Shown one piece after another: positions 1 through 8,306 of a stretch of DNA of 64,000 nucleotides. The notes beneath the pieces are model-generated. The model was given only the letters and a program-made list of their open reading frames with translations, had not been told where the DNA came from and made no database searches. The stretch spans positions 1 to 64,000 of the forward strand of contig JAQWGI010000021.1 in the NCBI GenBank assembly GCA_029238315.1. Reading direction: 5' to 3'. Every line of letters starts with the position of its first letter. The stretch's first letter is position 1. The position numbers were made by a program, and so were the translations under genes. The stretch comes from Polaribacter sp. (GTDB taxonomy: Bacteria; Bacteroidota; Bacteroidia; Flavobacteriales; Flavobacteriaceae).

Positions 1-22
1 GCCGTATTTCCCTTAGCGGGTG

Positions 23-52
23 CAAATATACACACACTTTTCAATCCCACAA
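23..52 (-). promoter_or_regulatory. Leftward Bacteroidota-type promoter
   Basis: On the minus strand TATATTTG (30..23) matches the Bacteroidota -7 consensus TAnnTTTG, and a TTG (52..50) lies 19 nt upstream, the spacing expected for the -33 element. It points left, out of the window, so it should drive a gene or RNA beyond position 1. The gene at 138-857 runs towards it, so the stretch 1-137 is otherwise its downstream region, and nothing else is visible there. Confidence 0.5.
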
Positions 53-137
53 CCCTTTTTGCAATTCTTTTTCTTTAAAATTTTAATCACCCGTTTAAAA
101 CACTTAATCACAAAGAGTTGGACATCGAAAAAAATAT

Positions 138-857
138 CTATTTTTTATCAGTTCTTTTACTCCTCATCTTAGAAAACATTTCTTTATACACTTCTAAATT
201 AAGATACCCTTTATTTAAAGCATACATCTTATCTATATCTAGAGAGATTTTATAGGGCTCGTCTTTTAGATTTTCTTTAATAAAAGCTCTCTGAAGTATA
301 TCTTCTATTAAAAAATCTTCATTATTTGTTAGCGGGTTGTATTCTTTTTTTAATGAAAGCTTAAATAAATTAGCTGTTGTATTATACCAAAAGGCATTCC
401 AACCACTTTTTAACTGTTTAATTTGATCAAAAGTTGTTTTGCCAGTTTGACGATGAATTAATTTTAACAAAACTCTTCCTTCTGTTCTTGTCATACTTTT
501 TAGCTGCGCGGTAAACTCTCCTTCTAAATATCTTTGAACAATCTTAATATATTTTTTCTTTTTTCGATTGCTTTTTATTTTGGACAATCTAACATTTAAA
601 GTATCCAATCTTTTCGACGCAAGTATTGCAAAAGGGTACGCTTTAAAAACCTTTTTTCTAAACCAGAAATAATAATTTGCATCTTCTCTGTGTTTGAATT
701 TAGTTTTTGGCAGTAGTTTAACTTCATCTAGATTAATTGTTAATGTATCTCCAACTTTTATTAATATATATTTTTCAGATAACGAAATACTATCTTTCTT
801 CTGCCCAAAAGAAACAAAAGAAAACAATACTATATATATGTACAAAAATAGTTTCAT
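138..857 (-). CDS. DUF4294 family exported protein
   Basis: A 239-residue protein with an N-terminal signal peptide (hydrophobic residues 3-17, likely cleavage after FVSFGQ) and no lipobox cysteine, so periplasmic or envelope-associated. The body is very basic and includes a KKKKKYIKIVQRYLEGEF segment (about 98-116) and a GKTTFDQIKQLKSGWNAFW motif (about 138-157). This pattern is that of the DUF4294 family, conserved in Bacteroidota and of unknown function. It is divergent from the M42 peptidase gene, a neighbour it often has in flavobacteria. The start ATG at 857 directly precedes a convincing signal peptide. Confidence 0.75.
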   Translation of the reverse strand: MKLFLYIYIVLFSFVSFGQKKDSISLSEKYILIKVGDTLTINLDEVKLLPKTKFKHREDANYYFWFRKKVFKAYPFAILASKRLDTLNVRLSKIKSNRKKKKYIKIVQRYLEGEFTAQLKSMTRTEGRVLLKLIHRQTGKTTFDQIKQLKSGWNAFWYNTTANLFKLSLKKEYNPLTNNEDFLIEDILQRAFIKENLKDEPYKISLDIDKMYALNKGYLNLEVYKEMFSKMRSKRTDKK

Positions 858-1022
858 GTTTTAAGAAAGATAAAGATACCTTTATTTTAAACTTCTTAAA
901 AAAAATTAATGATAAAAAGTCTTAAAAAAGAACATTAGAAATAAAGAAAACTTTTATTTTTACAAAAAGAAGTCTCACTATGCTTTTGATGCTTTTTATT
1001 TACATAGAAAACACTCGAAAAG

Positions 1023-1030
1023 TATTTTTG
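1023..1030 (+). promoter_or_regulatory. Possible -7 element before the M42 gene
   Basis: TATTTTTG matches TAnnTTTG and lies 31 nt before the ATG at 1062. No TTG occurs at the usual 17-23 nt upstream distance, so only half of the promoter is supported. The surrounding 858-1061 divergent gap shows nothing else. Confidence 0.3.
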
Positions 1031-1061
1031 CTTTTTTACAAAAAACTTATACCTATATACA

Positions 1062-2153
1062 ATGACAAAAAAATCAATATTAAATACAACATCACTTTCA
1101 TTCTTAGAAAAATATTTAAACAATGCTGCTCCTACTGGTTACGAATGGGAAGGGCAAAAGATCTGGATGGATTATCTAAAGCCATATGTTGATGAATTTA
1201 TTACAGACACTTACGGAACTGCAGTTGGAGTTATCAATCCTGACGCTAAATTTAAAGTAGTCATAGAAGGACATGCAGATGAAATTTCTTGGTATGTTAA
1301 TTATATTTCTGATAACGGATTGATCTATGTTATTAGAAACGGAGGATCTGATCATCAAATTGCACCGAGTAAAATTGTAAATATTCATACAAAAAAAGGT
1401 ATTGTAAAGGGTGTTTTTGGGTGGCCAGCAATTCACACTAGAGATAAGGCTAGAGAAGAAGCTCCTAAACCAGAAAACATTTTTATTGACACGGGTTGTG
1501 CAACAAAAAAAGAAGTAGAAGCACTTGGAGTTCATGTTGGTTGTGTAATTACATACCCAGATGAGTTTCATATTCTAAATGGAGATAAATTTGTTTGTAG
1601 GGCGCTAGATAACAGAATGGGCGGATTTATGATTGCAGAAGTTGCACGTTTACTAAAAGAGAACAAAAAAGAGTTGCCTTTTGGATTGTATATTACAAAT
1701 TCTGTACAAGAAGAAATTGGTTTGCGTGGTGCAGAAATGATAACACAAACTATAAAACCTAATGTGGCAATCGTAACAGATGTAACACATGACACCACTA
1801 CTCCAATGATAGATGTAAAAAAAGCAGGTCATTTAGAGTTAGGTAAAGGACCAGTTATTGCATATGCACCAGCAGTACAACAAAAATTACGAGATTTAAT
1901 TACAGAAACAGCAGAAGAAAATAACATTCCGTTTCAACGTTCTGCATTATCAAGAGCAACTGGTACAGATACTGATGCTTTTGCATATAGTAACGGAGGA
2001 GTAGCATCTGCATTAATTTCATTACCACTTCGTTACATGCACACAACTGTAGAAATGGTACACAGACAAGATGTAGAAAATGTGATTAAAATGATATACG
2101 AATCATTATTAAAAATTAAAAACGGAGAAACATTTTCTTATTTCAAGCAATAG
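1062..2153 (+). CDS. M42 family metallopeptidase (aminopeptidase)
   Basis: A 363-residue cytosolic dinuclear-metal aminopeptidase of the M42 (FrvX/CelM, deblocking aminopeptidase) family, which trims peptides from the N terminus and forms large oligomers in characterised members. The metal and catalytic residues are visible: EGHADE (H71, D73), the bridging Asp in CRALDNRMGG, the Glu pair in VQEEIGLRG, Asp in VTDVTHD, and a final His in RYMHTTVEM. Length is normal for the family. The stop codon is followed at once by the ATG of the aminotransferase gene, so the two are probably co-transcribed. Which peptides it prefers cannot be told. Confidence 0.9.
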   Translation: MTKKSILNTTSLSFLEKYLNNAAPTGYEWEGQKIWMDYLKPYVDEFITDTYGTAVGVINPDAKFKVVIEGHADEISWYVNYISDNGLIYVIRNGGSDHQIAPSKIVNIHTKKGIVKGVFGWPAIHTRDKAREEAPKPENIFIDTGCATKKEVEALGVHVGCVITYPDEFHILNGDKFVCRALDNRMGGFMIAEVARLLKENKKELPFGLYITNSVQEEIGLRGAEMITQTIKPNVAIVTDVTHDTTTPMIDVKKAGHLELGKGPVIAYAPAVQQKLRDLITETAEENNIPFQRSALSRATGTDTDAFAYSNGGVASALISLPLRYMHTTVEMVHRQDVENVIKMIYESLLKIKNGETFSYFKQ

Positions 2154-3314
2154 ATGAACCTTCAAGATCAAAAAAATCTGTTCGATATTCCTGAGGGAAT
2201 TCATTATTTAAATACCGCAAGTCTCTCTGCTTCTTTTAAAGCTATAGAAGAAGCCGGCATTAAAGCTGTTAAAGAAAAAAGTAAACCGTATTTAATTCCA
2301 ACTACAGATTTTTTTGATCCTGTTATCAAGCTTAAAAAACTATTTGCCCAACTTATAAATACAGATGATTACAATAGAATTGCAAATATTCCTTCAGTTT
2401 CTTACGGGTTATCTACTGTTGCAAATAATATCAAATTAAATAAAGGTGATGAAATTGTTCTTATTGAAGAGCAATTTCCAAGCAATTATTATGTCTGGGA
2501 AAAACTTGCTCGCAAATATAAAGGAGTTATTAAAATTATAAAACAACCAACTTCTAGAGAAAATAGAGGGAAATTATGGAATGAAGAAATTCTAAATTCC
2601 ATAAATGACAAAACAGCATTTATTGCGTTAGGAAATATTCATTGGACAAACGGAACTATTTTTGATTTAAAAGCAATTAGAAAAAAGACCAGAAACCACA
2701 ATGCCTTGTTAATTGTTGACGGTAGTCAATCTATTGGCGCTATGGAATTTTCTATAAAGGAAATTGAGCCTGATGCATTAATTTGTGCAGGTTACAAATG
2801 GTTATTTGGTCCTTACGGATGTGGGTATGCTTATTTTGGACCGTATTTTGATAATGGAAATCCGATTGAAGAAAATTGGTCGAATCGCTTTAATAGTGAA
2901 AACTTAAGCCATTTAGTAAATTACGAATCTAAATACAAACCACTGGCAAACAGATATTCTGTTGGCGAACACGCCAGTTTTATTTATGTGCAAATGCAAA
3001 TTGCCGCGTTAGAACAAATAATTGATTGGACACCAAAAGCAATTCAAGAATATTGTAAAGAAATCACTACTTATTTTGTAAAAACACTTTCTGAAAATGG
3101 TTGCGAAATTGAAGATTCAGATACAAGAGCAAATCATTTATTTGGTGTAAAAATTCCAGAAAGCATTGATAAAGATGCTTTAAAAGAAACACTTTTAAAA
3201 AACAATGTTTACGTTTCTTTTAGAGGAAACTACATTAGAGTATCCTGCCATTTGTTTAATACTTCAGATGATTTAAGGGTTTTGTCTGATTGTATATTAA
3301 ATAAATCACTTTAA
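2154..3314 (+). CDS. Aminotransferase class V family PLP enzyme
   Basis: A 386-residue fold-type I pyridoxal-phosphate enzyme related to cysteine desulfurase and kynureninase. The PLP-binding Asp is in LIVDGSQSIGA (D189) and the Schiff-base Lys in CAGYKWLFGPYG (K215). The N terminus has the LNTASLS pattern typical of the group. There is no obvious mobile cysteine loop of an IscS/SufS enzyme, so a selenocysteine-lyase-like or undefined transaminase role is more likely than Fe-S assembly. The gene starts on the base after the stop of the M42 peptidase gene. The substrate is not identifiable from sequence alone. Confidence 0.8.
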   Translation: MNLQDQKNLFDIPEGIHYLNTASLSASFKAIEEAGIKAVKEKSKPYLIPTTDFFDPVIKLKKLFAQLINTDDYNRIANIPSVSYGLSTVANNIKLNKGDEIVLIEEQFPSNYYVWEKLARKYKGVIKIIKQPTSRENRGKLWNEEILNSINDKTAFIALGNIHWTNGTIFDLKAIRKKTRNHNALLIVDGSQSIGAMEFSIKEIEPDALICAGYKWLFGPYGCGYAYFGPYFDNGNPIEENWSNRFNSENLSHLVNYESKYKPLANRYSVGEHASFIYVQMQIAALEQIIDWTPKAIQEYCKEITTYFVKTLSENGCEIEDSDTRANHLFGVKIPESIDKDALKETLLKNNVYVSFRGNYIRVSCHLFNTSDDLRVLSDCILNKSL

Positions 3315-3318
3315 ATGA

Positions 3319-3381
3319 TGTCATTTCGAGCGTAATCGAGAAATCTATTTTAAAGACCTTTCGACTCCGCTCAAGGTGACA
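3319..3381. repeat. Dispersed palindromic intergenic repeat, copy 1
   Basis: TGTCATTTCGAGCG at the left end and CCGCTCAAGGTGACA at the right end are imperfect inverted copies, with GTAATCGAGAAATC and TTTCGACT in between. Related copies lie near 20.8, 23.3, 34.4, 35.8-36.0, 38.4 and 39.0 kb, all between genes. RNA from either strand could fold into a long hairpin, so these may act as transcription ends or as REP-like elements. Confidence 0.75.
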
Positions 3382-3393
3382 TTATATTTTTAT

Positions 3394-3945
3394 ATGGATG
3401 AACTCATAGATATTTTAACTTCAGAAGGAAAACCAACTGGGAAAACTGCTTTAAAATCTGAAGTGCATAAAAATGGTTGGTTTCATGCAACTGTGCATGT
3501 TTGGCTATATACTGTTGATAAAAAAATAGTACTTCAAAAAAGAGCATTGACAAAAAAAGTATTTCCTGGCTTGTGGGATATTTCTGTTGCAGGTCATATT
3601 GGAGCTGGAGAAACCGTTTTGTCTTCAGCAAAGAGAGAAGTTTTTGAAGAAATTGGATTAAAGCTAAATGAAAAAGATCTTATCAAAATTGGAACTAGAA
3701 TCCATCAAGTAACGCATAAAAATGGAATACAAGACAATGAACATCATCACGTTTTTATTGCTCAATTAAAAGTTCCAATCTCTGAATTAAAAATTCAAGA
3801 AGAAGAAGTTGCTGCTATTAAATTGTTTGAACTATCAACATTAAAAAACACAAAAAACCTTGAAAACGTTTTGCTCTCAAGGTTTCATAGTTATTATTGT
3901 ATTGTGTATAATGAAATAGAAAAAAAATTACAATCTAAAAACTAA
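3394..3945 (+). CDS. NUDIX hydrolase
   Basis: A 183-residue protein with a perfect Nudix box: G, five residues, E, seven residues, REVFEEIGL (within GHIGAGETVLSSAKREVFEE). This binds Mg and hydrolyses nucleoside-diphosphate-linked substrates. The N-terminal part (EVHKNGWFHATVHVWL, LQKRALTKKVFPGLWD) resembles the YfcD/IPP-isomerase-like branch, but the catalytic Cys of true isopentenyl-diphosphate isomerase is not seen, so hydrolase is the safer call. I chose ATG 3394 (MDELIDIL). The frame also has a GTG at 3376, but that codon lies inside the intergenic repeat and is unlikely to be used. Confidence 0.85.
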   Translation: MDELIDILTSEGKPTGKTALKSEVHKNGWFHATVHVWLYTVDKKIVLQKRALTKKVFPGLWDISVAGHIGAGETVLSSAKREVFEEIGLKLNEKDLIKIGTRIHQVTHKNGIQDNEHHHVFIAQLKVPISELKIQEEEVAAIKLFELSTLKNTKNLENVLLSRFHSYYCIVYNEIEKKLQSKN

Positions 3946-3960
3946 TTTAGTAAGCATTCT

Positions 3961-4095
3961 CTATTCATTTGTTGTCATTGCATAAGCTAAAGAAATAAAA
4001 CCAATACTAGAAATCTGTTCTTCTAATCTAGATCCCTTAAATTTCAGTGCTACTTTGTATGCTTTTTCTTTAAGATTTTTATAAGTATTTTCCAT
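3961..4095 (-). CDS. Small hypothetical protein, 44 aa
   Basis: An open frame of 44 codons from ATG 4095 to TAG 3961, starting MENTYKNLKEKAYKVALK and ending SLAYAMTTNE. It has a balanced, protein-like composition: a lysine-rich amphipathic start, then a hydrophobic stretch ISSIGFISLAYAM. It lies 33 nt downstream of the DUF6503 lipoprotein gene on the same strand and fills an otherwise empty gap between convergent genes. No family is recognised. It could be real or a chance frame. Confidence 0.45.
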   Translation of the reverse strand: MENTYKNLKEKAYKVALKFKGSRLEEQISSIGFISLAYAMTTNE

Positions 4096-4128
4096 AATCT
4101 TTAAATGTAAGAATAAAAATCATAAAAA

Positions 4129-4872
4129 TTATTTTTTAGGATTCTCGAAAAACGAATCTGATAATGCAGTTTCAGAAATTACAGGCAATGTAAACTCAGT
4201 TGCAGCCCCTCTTGGTTCTGTTAAATTTCCTTTTTCATCTTTTTGATACCAAGTAATTGCTTTTGGTAATAAAAAACCGTTTACCAAGTTCCAATCATGA
4301 TATTTTATAATATTAAATTTCTCTGAAGGTTGTTTAGAATTAAACGTTACCGTGTAGGCCAGCCATTCCATTTTATAGGTTTCTTTATTATAGTAAATGA
4401 TATAATTATCATCTGGCGATGAACCAACATTTGGGTTGTAAGAAATTTTAACTCCAGGATAATTTTCTCCTTTAAAAACTAAATCATCTGTTTTTTCATA
4501 GATAATTCCGTCATCAGCCAACACAAAAGGCATTGCATAAAAATAGAAATACAAGTTGCAGTAAAAATCTTTTGTACTTTTAAATGATTTTTCTTTGGTT
4601 TCGTGCAACCAAATTTCTTTCCCGTCAAAACCTAATGAATAATTTGGTGTATTAATGACTGTTTTTCTAGATTGTAAATCTACCGAATGTACTTCTTCTC
4701 CTTTATTAAAAGACAATGTTTTTTGCTTTCTCCACAACTCAATCCCACCATGTTTTTCTATGACTTTAGCTATTTCTATTGGAAAATTTTCTTTTTTGAC
4801 TTCTTTTTTAGGTTCATTTTTACAAGAAATCACTATTAGAGAAAGAATAAATAATAAAGTTAGTTTTTTCAT
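4129..4872 (-). CDS. DUF6503 family lipoprotein
   Basis: A 247-residue predicted lipoprotein: a short basic start (MKKLTLLF), a hydrophobic segment and a lipobox ending in Cys17 (LIVISC), so membrane-anchored. The body (EVIEKHGGIELWRKQKTLSF, FDGKEIWLHE, IIKYHDWNLVNGFLLPKAITWY) fits DUF6503, a flavobacterial family with an outer-membrane-lipoprotein-sorting (LolA-like) style of fold. Function is unknown. ATG 4872 is preferred over the in-frame ATG at 4896 because it gives a standard lipoprotein signal. The protein at 40663-41940 shows a similar pattern in two tandem copies. Confidence 0.7.
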   Translation of the reverse strand: MKKLTLLFILSLIVISCKNEPKKEVKKENFPIEIAKVIEKHGGIELWRKQKTLSFNKGEEVHSVDLQSRKTVINTPNYSLGFDGKEIWLHETKEKSFKSTKDFYCNLYFYFYAMPFVLADDGIIYEKTDDLVFKGENYPGVKISYNPNVGSSPDDNYIIYYNKETYKMEWLAYTVTFNSKQPSEKFNIIKYHDWNLVNGFLLPKAITWYQKDEKGNLTEPRGAATEFTLPVISETALSDSFFENPKK

Positions 4873-5050
4873 TTGTTGATTTGATCTAGTTTTCAATTTT
4901 TGAAAAGTCGTTCGTTTTATAAATTTATTACATTTTATTTGAGGTATCTCTACAAGGTAGAAATAACAATTATATCCCGCTTTTCAGCGGAATTAATTCA
5001 ACTTTCAATTTTTATTAAGTTGCTATGCAACTTAAAAAAATTAAGTTTCA

Positions 5051-6817
5051 TTATATTTTTGCTTGGTACGTATATAAATCATAATACCTTCCTTGCAAAT
5101 TAATTAACTCTTCATGAGTTCCTCGCTCAGCAATAGAACCGGCCTCAATAACTAATATTTGATCTGCTTGTTTAATAGTACTCAATCTATGTGCTATTAC
5201 TAGTGTGGTTCTTTCTTTCATTAACTCAGATAAACTTTTCTGAATCAATGCTTCACTTTCCGTATCTAAACTTGACGTGGCTTCATCTAAAATAATAATT
5301 TTTGGATTCGCTAATATTGCCCTAGCAATAGCCAATCGCTGTCTTTGTCCACCAGAAAGTTTTACGCCACGTTCTCCTATTAATGTGTCTAATCCATCAT
5401 CAAATCGATCAGTAAATTCATTCACATAAGCCGATTTTACAGCATATTGCAATTCTTTATCTGTTGCATTTGGTCTGGGAAAAAGTATGTTTTCTTTAAT
5501 GGTGCCCTCAAAAAGAAACTCGTCTTGCAACACCACTCCTAGGTTTTTTCTATAGCTATTTAACATTACTTTAGAAAGGTCTTGATTATCTATAGTGATT
5601 AAACCTGATTTTGGATTTAAAAACGTTGCAGACAAACCTGCAATGGTAGATTTTCCAGAACCAGAACTTCCTACTAAAGCAGTAACAGTTCCTTTCGGAA
5701 CCTCAAAACTAACATCATTAATCACTTCTTTTCCTTCATCATACGAAAAAGAAACGTTATCAAATTTAATAGTTCCTTTTACTTCTTTTAATTGAATTGT
5801 TCTTTCTGCATCATCTTCTTCTGCTTCCATGTTCATTAACTCTTCGGTTCTATCTAAACCTGCCAAAGCTTCCGTTAACTGACTTCCAATATTACTCATT
5901 TGCACAATTGGTGCAATCATAAAACCTAGGATTAATGTAAAGAATAAAAACTCACCAGAAGTCATACTGTCATTCATCATATAATAACCACCAATACCCA
6001 TAATTCCGGTTGTAGCTACACCAATTAAAAAAGTTGATGAACTCGTCATTATTGCAGTTGCCGTTAAACTCTTTTTTACATTTTGATACAATTTTTCGAC
6101 ACCTTTTTCAAAAGTTTTGTTTTCTTGATCTTCTGCATTAAATGCTTTTATAACTCTAACACCTGCTAAAGTTTCTGTTAATCTTCCTTTTACTTCTGCG
6201 TTTATTTTACCGCGAGTTCTAAAGATTGGACGAATAAATTTAAATGCTTTTAAGGCAACGATTCCGAAAATTGAAATCGGCAAGAAAACAAACAATGTCA
6301 TCCATGGGTTTAAGTTGACTAAAATAATTAAAGAAATTACCGCGGTAATTGTTCCTCCAACCAATTGCACCAAGCCTGTTCCGATTAAATTTCTAACGCC
6401 TTCAACATCGCTCATAATTCTAGAAACTAATGCACCGGATTTTGTATTATCAAAAAAACTAATTGGTAAAGACAGTACTTTCTTTTGCACTTGCGCTCTT
6501 AATTCTGATATTAAATATTGTGCTTGTACACTTAAAATTCGTGTCAATAAAAAAGAAGTAATTGCTTGCAACAAAATGGCGACTAAAACAATTACTATTA
6601 ACATATATAATTTATCGAAATCTTTATCTGGCACTACCTCATCTAGTAACACTTTACTTTGCCAAGGCAATATTAAACCAGACAAACTTCTGATAACAAT
6701 TAAAATTAATCCGATAAAAACCAAATTTCTTCGAGGCCAAATAATGGTTTTAAATGCTTTACCGATAGAAACTTTCGGTTTCTTTTTATGTTGTTTTAAA
6801 TCTTTTAAATGTTGCAT
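5051..6817 (-). CDS. ABC transporter, fused permease and ATPase
   Basis: A 588-residue half-transporter of the MsbA/BmrA exporter type. The transmembrane domain covers about residues 30-315 (six hydrophobic segments). The nucleotide-binding domain follows: Walker A GSSGSGKST (383-391), Q-loop VVLQDEFLF, signature LSGGQRQRL, Walker B IIILDEATSSLD and switch His in VIAHRLST. It should work as a homodimer in the inner membrane and export a lipid or a hydrophobic compound; the substrate is not readable. It stands alone. The 178-nt gap behind it holds a perfect 9-bp inverted repeat (5015-5035) without a U-tract on either strand. Confidence 0.9.
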   Translation of the reverse strand: MQHLKDLKQHKKKPKVSIGKAFKTIIWPRRNLVFIGLILIVIRSLSGLILPWQSKVLLDEVVPDKDFDKLYMLIVIVLVAILLQAITSFLLTRILSVQAQYLISELRAQVQKKVLSLPISFFDNTKSGALVSRIMSDVEGVRNLIGTGLVQLVGGTITAVISLIILVNLNPWMTLFVFLPISIFGIVALKAFKFIRPIFRTRGKINAEVKGRLTETLAGVRVIKAFNAEDQENKTFEKGVEKLYQNVKKSLTATAIMTSSSTFLIGVATTGIMGIGGYYMMNDSMTSGEFLFFTLILGFMIAPIVQMSNIGSQLTEALAGLDRTEELMNMEAEEDDAERTIQLKEVKGTIKFDNVSFSYDEGKEVINDVSFEVPKGTVTALVGSSGSGKSTIAGLSATFLNPKSGLITIDNQDLSKVMLNSYRKNLGVVLQDEFLFEGTIKENILFPRPNATDKELQYAVKSAYVNEFTDRFDDGLDTLIGERGVKLSGGQRQRLAIARAILANPKIIILDEATSSLDTESEALIQKSLSELMKERTTLVIAHRLSTIKQADQILVIEAGSIAERGTHEELINLQGRYYDLYTYQAKI

Positions 6818-6951
6818 GCTGTTATTTATAATAGGTATTAATGTATCCTTTCAAAATACATGCCATGGATATTAACATGACACAATAGCAAAACATTTCT
6901 AAAATGATGTTTTATTTCTTTTAAAAATTCAACCTAATGACTTATAAATAA

Positions 6952-7680
6952 CTACTTAAGTTGAATAAGTTTTACTTTATCTAATACTACCATTATGCAA
7001 TAAGTAATATCTACTTCATGCCATTTTACACCAAAATTTGCTCGTCCACCATGAGCATGATGATTATTATGATAGCCTTCGCCCATCATTAAAAAATCAA
7101 AAGGCAATAAGTTTTTAGATGTATCACTTACTTTAAAATTTACATAACCATAAATATGAGCAAACCAATTAATAATTACTCCATGAATTGGAGCCATTAA
7201 AAAAGCAACAGGTAAAAACAACCATTGCCACCAAGCAGTTGTAAAGAAAACAAAGAATAACGTATAAAGTAGCGCCCAACTTAATCTAGAAAATCGAGAA
7301 CTTGCAAAGGCATCAAAAGGTTCCCATTGAGGTACGTTTTTAGTAAACTTTTCTTCTATTGAAATCCTTTTTGTATTGATATCTTGATATATGTTCTTTG
7401 TACGCCACATCATACTAAATAAATTAGTATCGTATTTTGGTGAATGTGGATCTTTTTCTGTATCGGCATAAGCATGATGCATTCTGTGCATTACACCATA
7501 ACCATAAGCACTTAAATAATTTGAACCTTGCGTTAGCCACGTTAAGAAAAAACAAACTTTTTCTCCTCGTTTAGACATTGTAAAGGTTTGATGTGCTGCA
7601 TATCTATGTAGAAAAAAGGTTTGAAAAAACAACCCAGAATACCACAAAATCACAATTAAAATTATCACGTACATGTTCAA
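6952..7680 (-). CDS. Acyl-CoA/fatty acid desaturase
   Basis: A 242-residue membrane di-iron desaturase of the stearoyl-CoA desaturase (delta-9) type, acting on acyl chains in the inner membrane. Three histidine boxes are intact: HRYAAH (25-30), HRMHH (65-69) and HNNHH (204-208). Hydrophobic segments flank them. The gene is 53 nt downstream of the Crp-like regulator and may be the last gene of the acs operon. That context suggests coordination of acetyl-CoA supply with membrane lipid composition, which is inference. Confidence 0.88.
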   Translation of the reverse strand: MNMYVIILIVILWYSGLFFQTFFLHRYAAHQTFTMSKRGEKVCFFLTWLTQGSNYLSAYGYGVMHRMHHAYADTEKDPHSPKYDTNLFSMMWRTKNIYQDINTKRISIEEKFTKNVPQWEPFDAFASSRFSRLSWALLYTLFFVFFTTAWWQWLFLPVAFLMAPIHGVIINWFAHIYGYVNFKVSDTSKNLLPFDFLMMGEGYHNNHHAHGGRANFGVKWHEVDITYCIMVVLDKVKLIQLK

Positions 7681-7733
7681 TTATTTAGTATACAAATAAC
7701 CGAACATAATTCGTGTAATAAAATGAACCTAAG

Positions 7734-8306
7734 TTAAGAAATTCGTTTCCGAATTCTACTCAAAGCTTGTGCCGTAACACCAATATAAGAAGCAACATAT
7801 TTTAACGGAATTGCTTTAATCAAATTTGGTCTCTCTTTGAATAAATTTAAATATCGCTCTTCTGCTGTTTCGTTTAATAACGATTGTTCTCTTTTAGATT
7901 TTATTAAAAATAAACGTTCTGAAGACAAGCGTCCAAGGGTGTTTCCTATTTTAGTTTTTCTGTAAACTTCTTGTAAATCGTCATAGGAGATACTCCACAT
8001 AGTAACATTTGTTAGTGTTTCTAATTCGTACAATGTGGGTTTTCTGGTTAAAAAAGAATCATAAGCACTCACAAATTCGTTTTCAAAACAAAAACCAAAA
8101 GTAATTTCTTTGTTAAGAGCTTTATTCGGAATTAAAAAACGAACAATTCCACTAGAAATAAAAGAGATATGGTTTTCAACTTCATTAATAGTTAACAGTT
8201 TTGTTCTTTTCTTAAAGGTTCTTTGTTCTAATCTTGAAGTAAAAAAGTTCCAATCACTATCTTCTATTGATATGGTTTTTTCTAGATATTTTCTAATCGT
8301 ATTCAT
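7734..8306 (-). CDS. Crp/Fnr family transcriptional regulator
   Basis: A 190-residue protein with an N-terminal cyclic-nucleotide-binding-type beta-roll (about 20-115; FISSGIVRFLIP, TFGFCFENEFVSAYDSFL) and a C-terminal helix-turn-helix ending IPLKYVASYIGVTAQALSRI. This is the short Crp-like group common in Bacteroidota, which usually lacks the residues that fix cAMP. The start codon follows the acs stop codon with no gap, so translation is probably coupled to acs. A role in control of the acs/desaturase operon is inferred only from position. Confidence 0.85.
   Translation of the reverse strand: MNTIRKYLEKTISIEDSDWNFFTSRLEQRTFKKRTKLLTINEVENHISFISSGIVRFLIPNKALNKEITFGFCFENEFVSAYDSFLTRKPTLYELETLTNVTMWSISYDDLQEVYRKTKIGNTLGRLSSERLFLIKSKREQSLLNETAEERYLNLFKERPNLIKAIPLKYVASYIGVTAQALSRIRKRIS

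Noticed and set aside
5015-5035. Terminator for the ABC exporter gene
   Set aside because: The 9-bp perfect stem TTAAGTTGC/GCAACTTAA has no T-run after it on the minus strand; A-rich DNA follows on both sides.
6315-6875. 186-codon plus-strand frame opposite the ABC exporter gene
   Set aside because: Lies over the transmembrane region of a well-supported gene and has no recognisable motif or start context.
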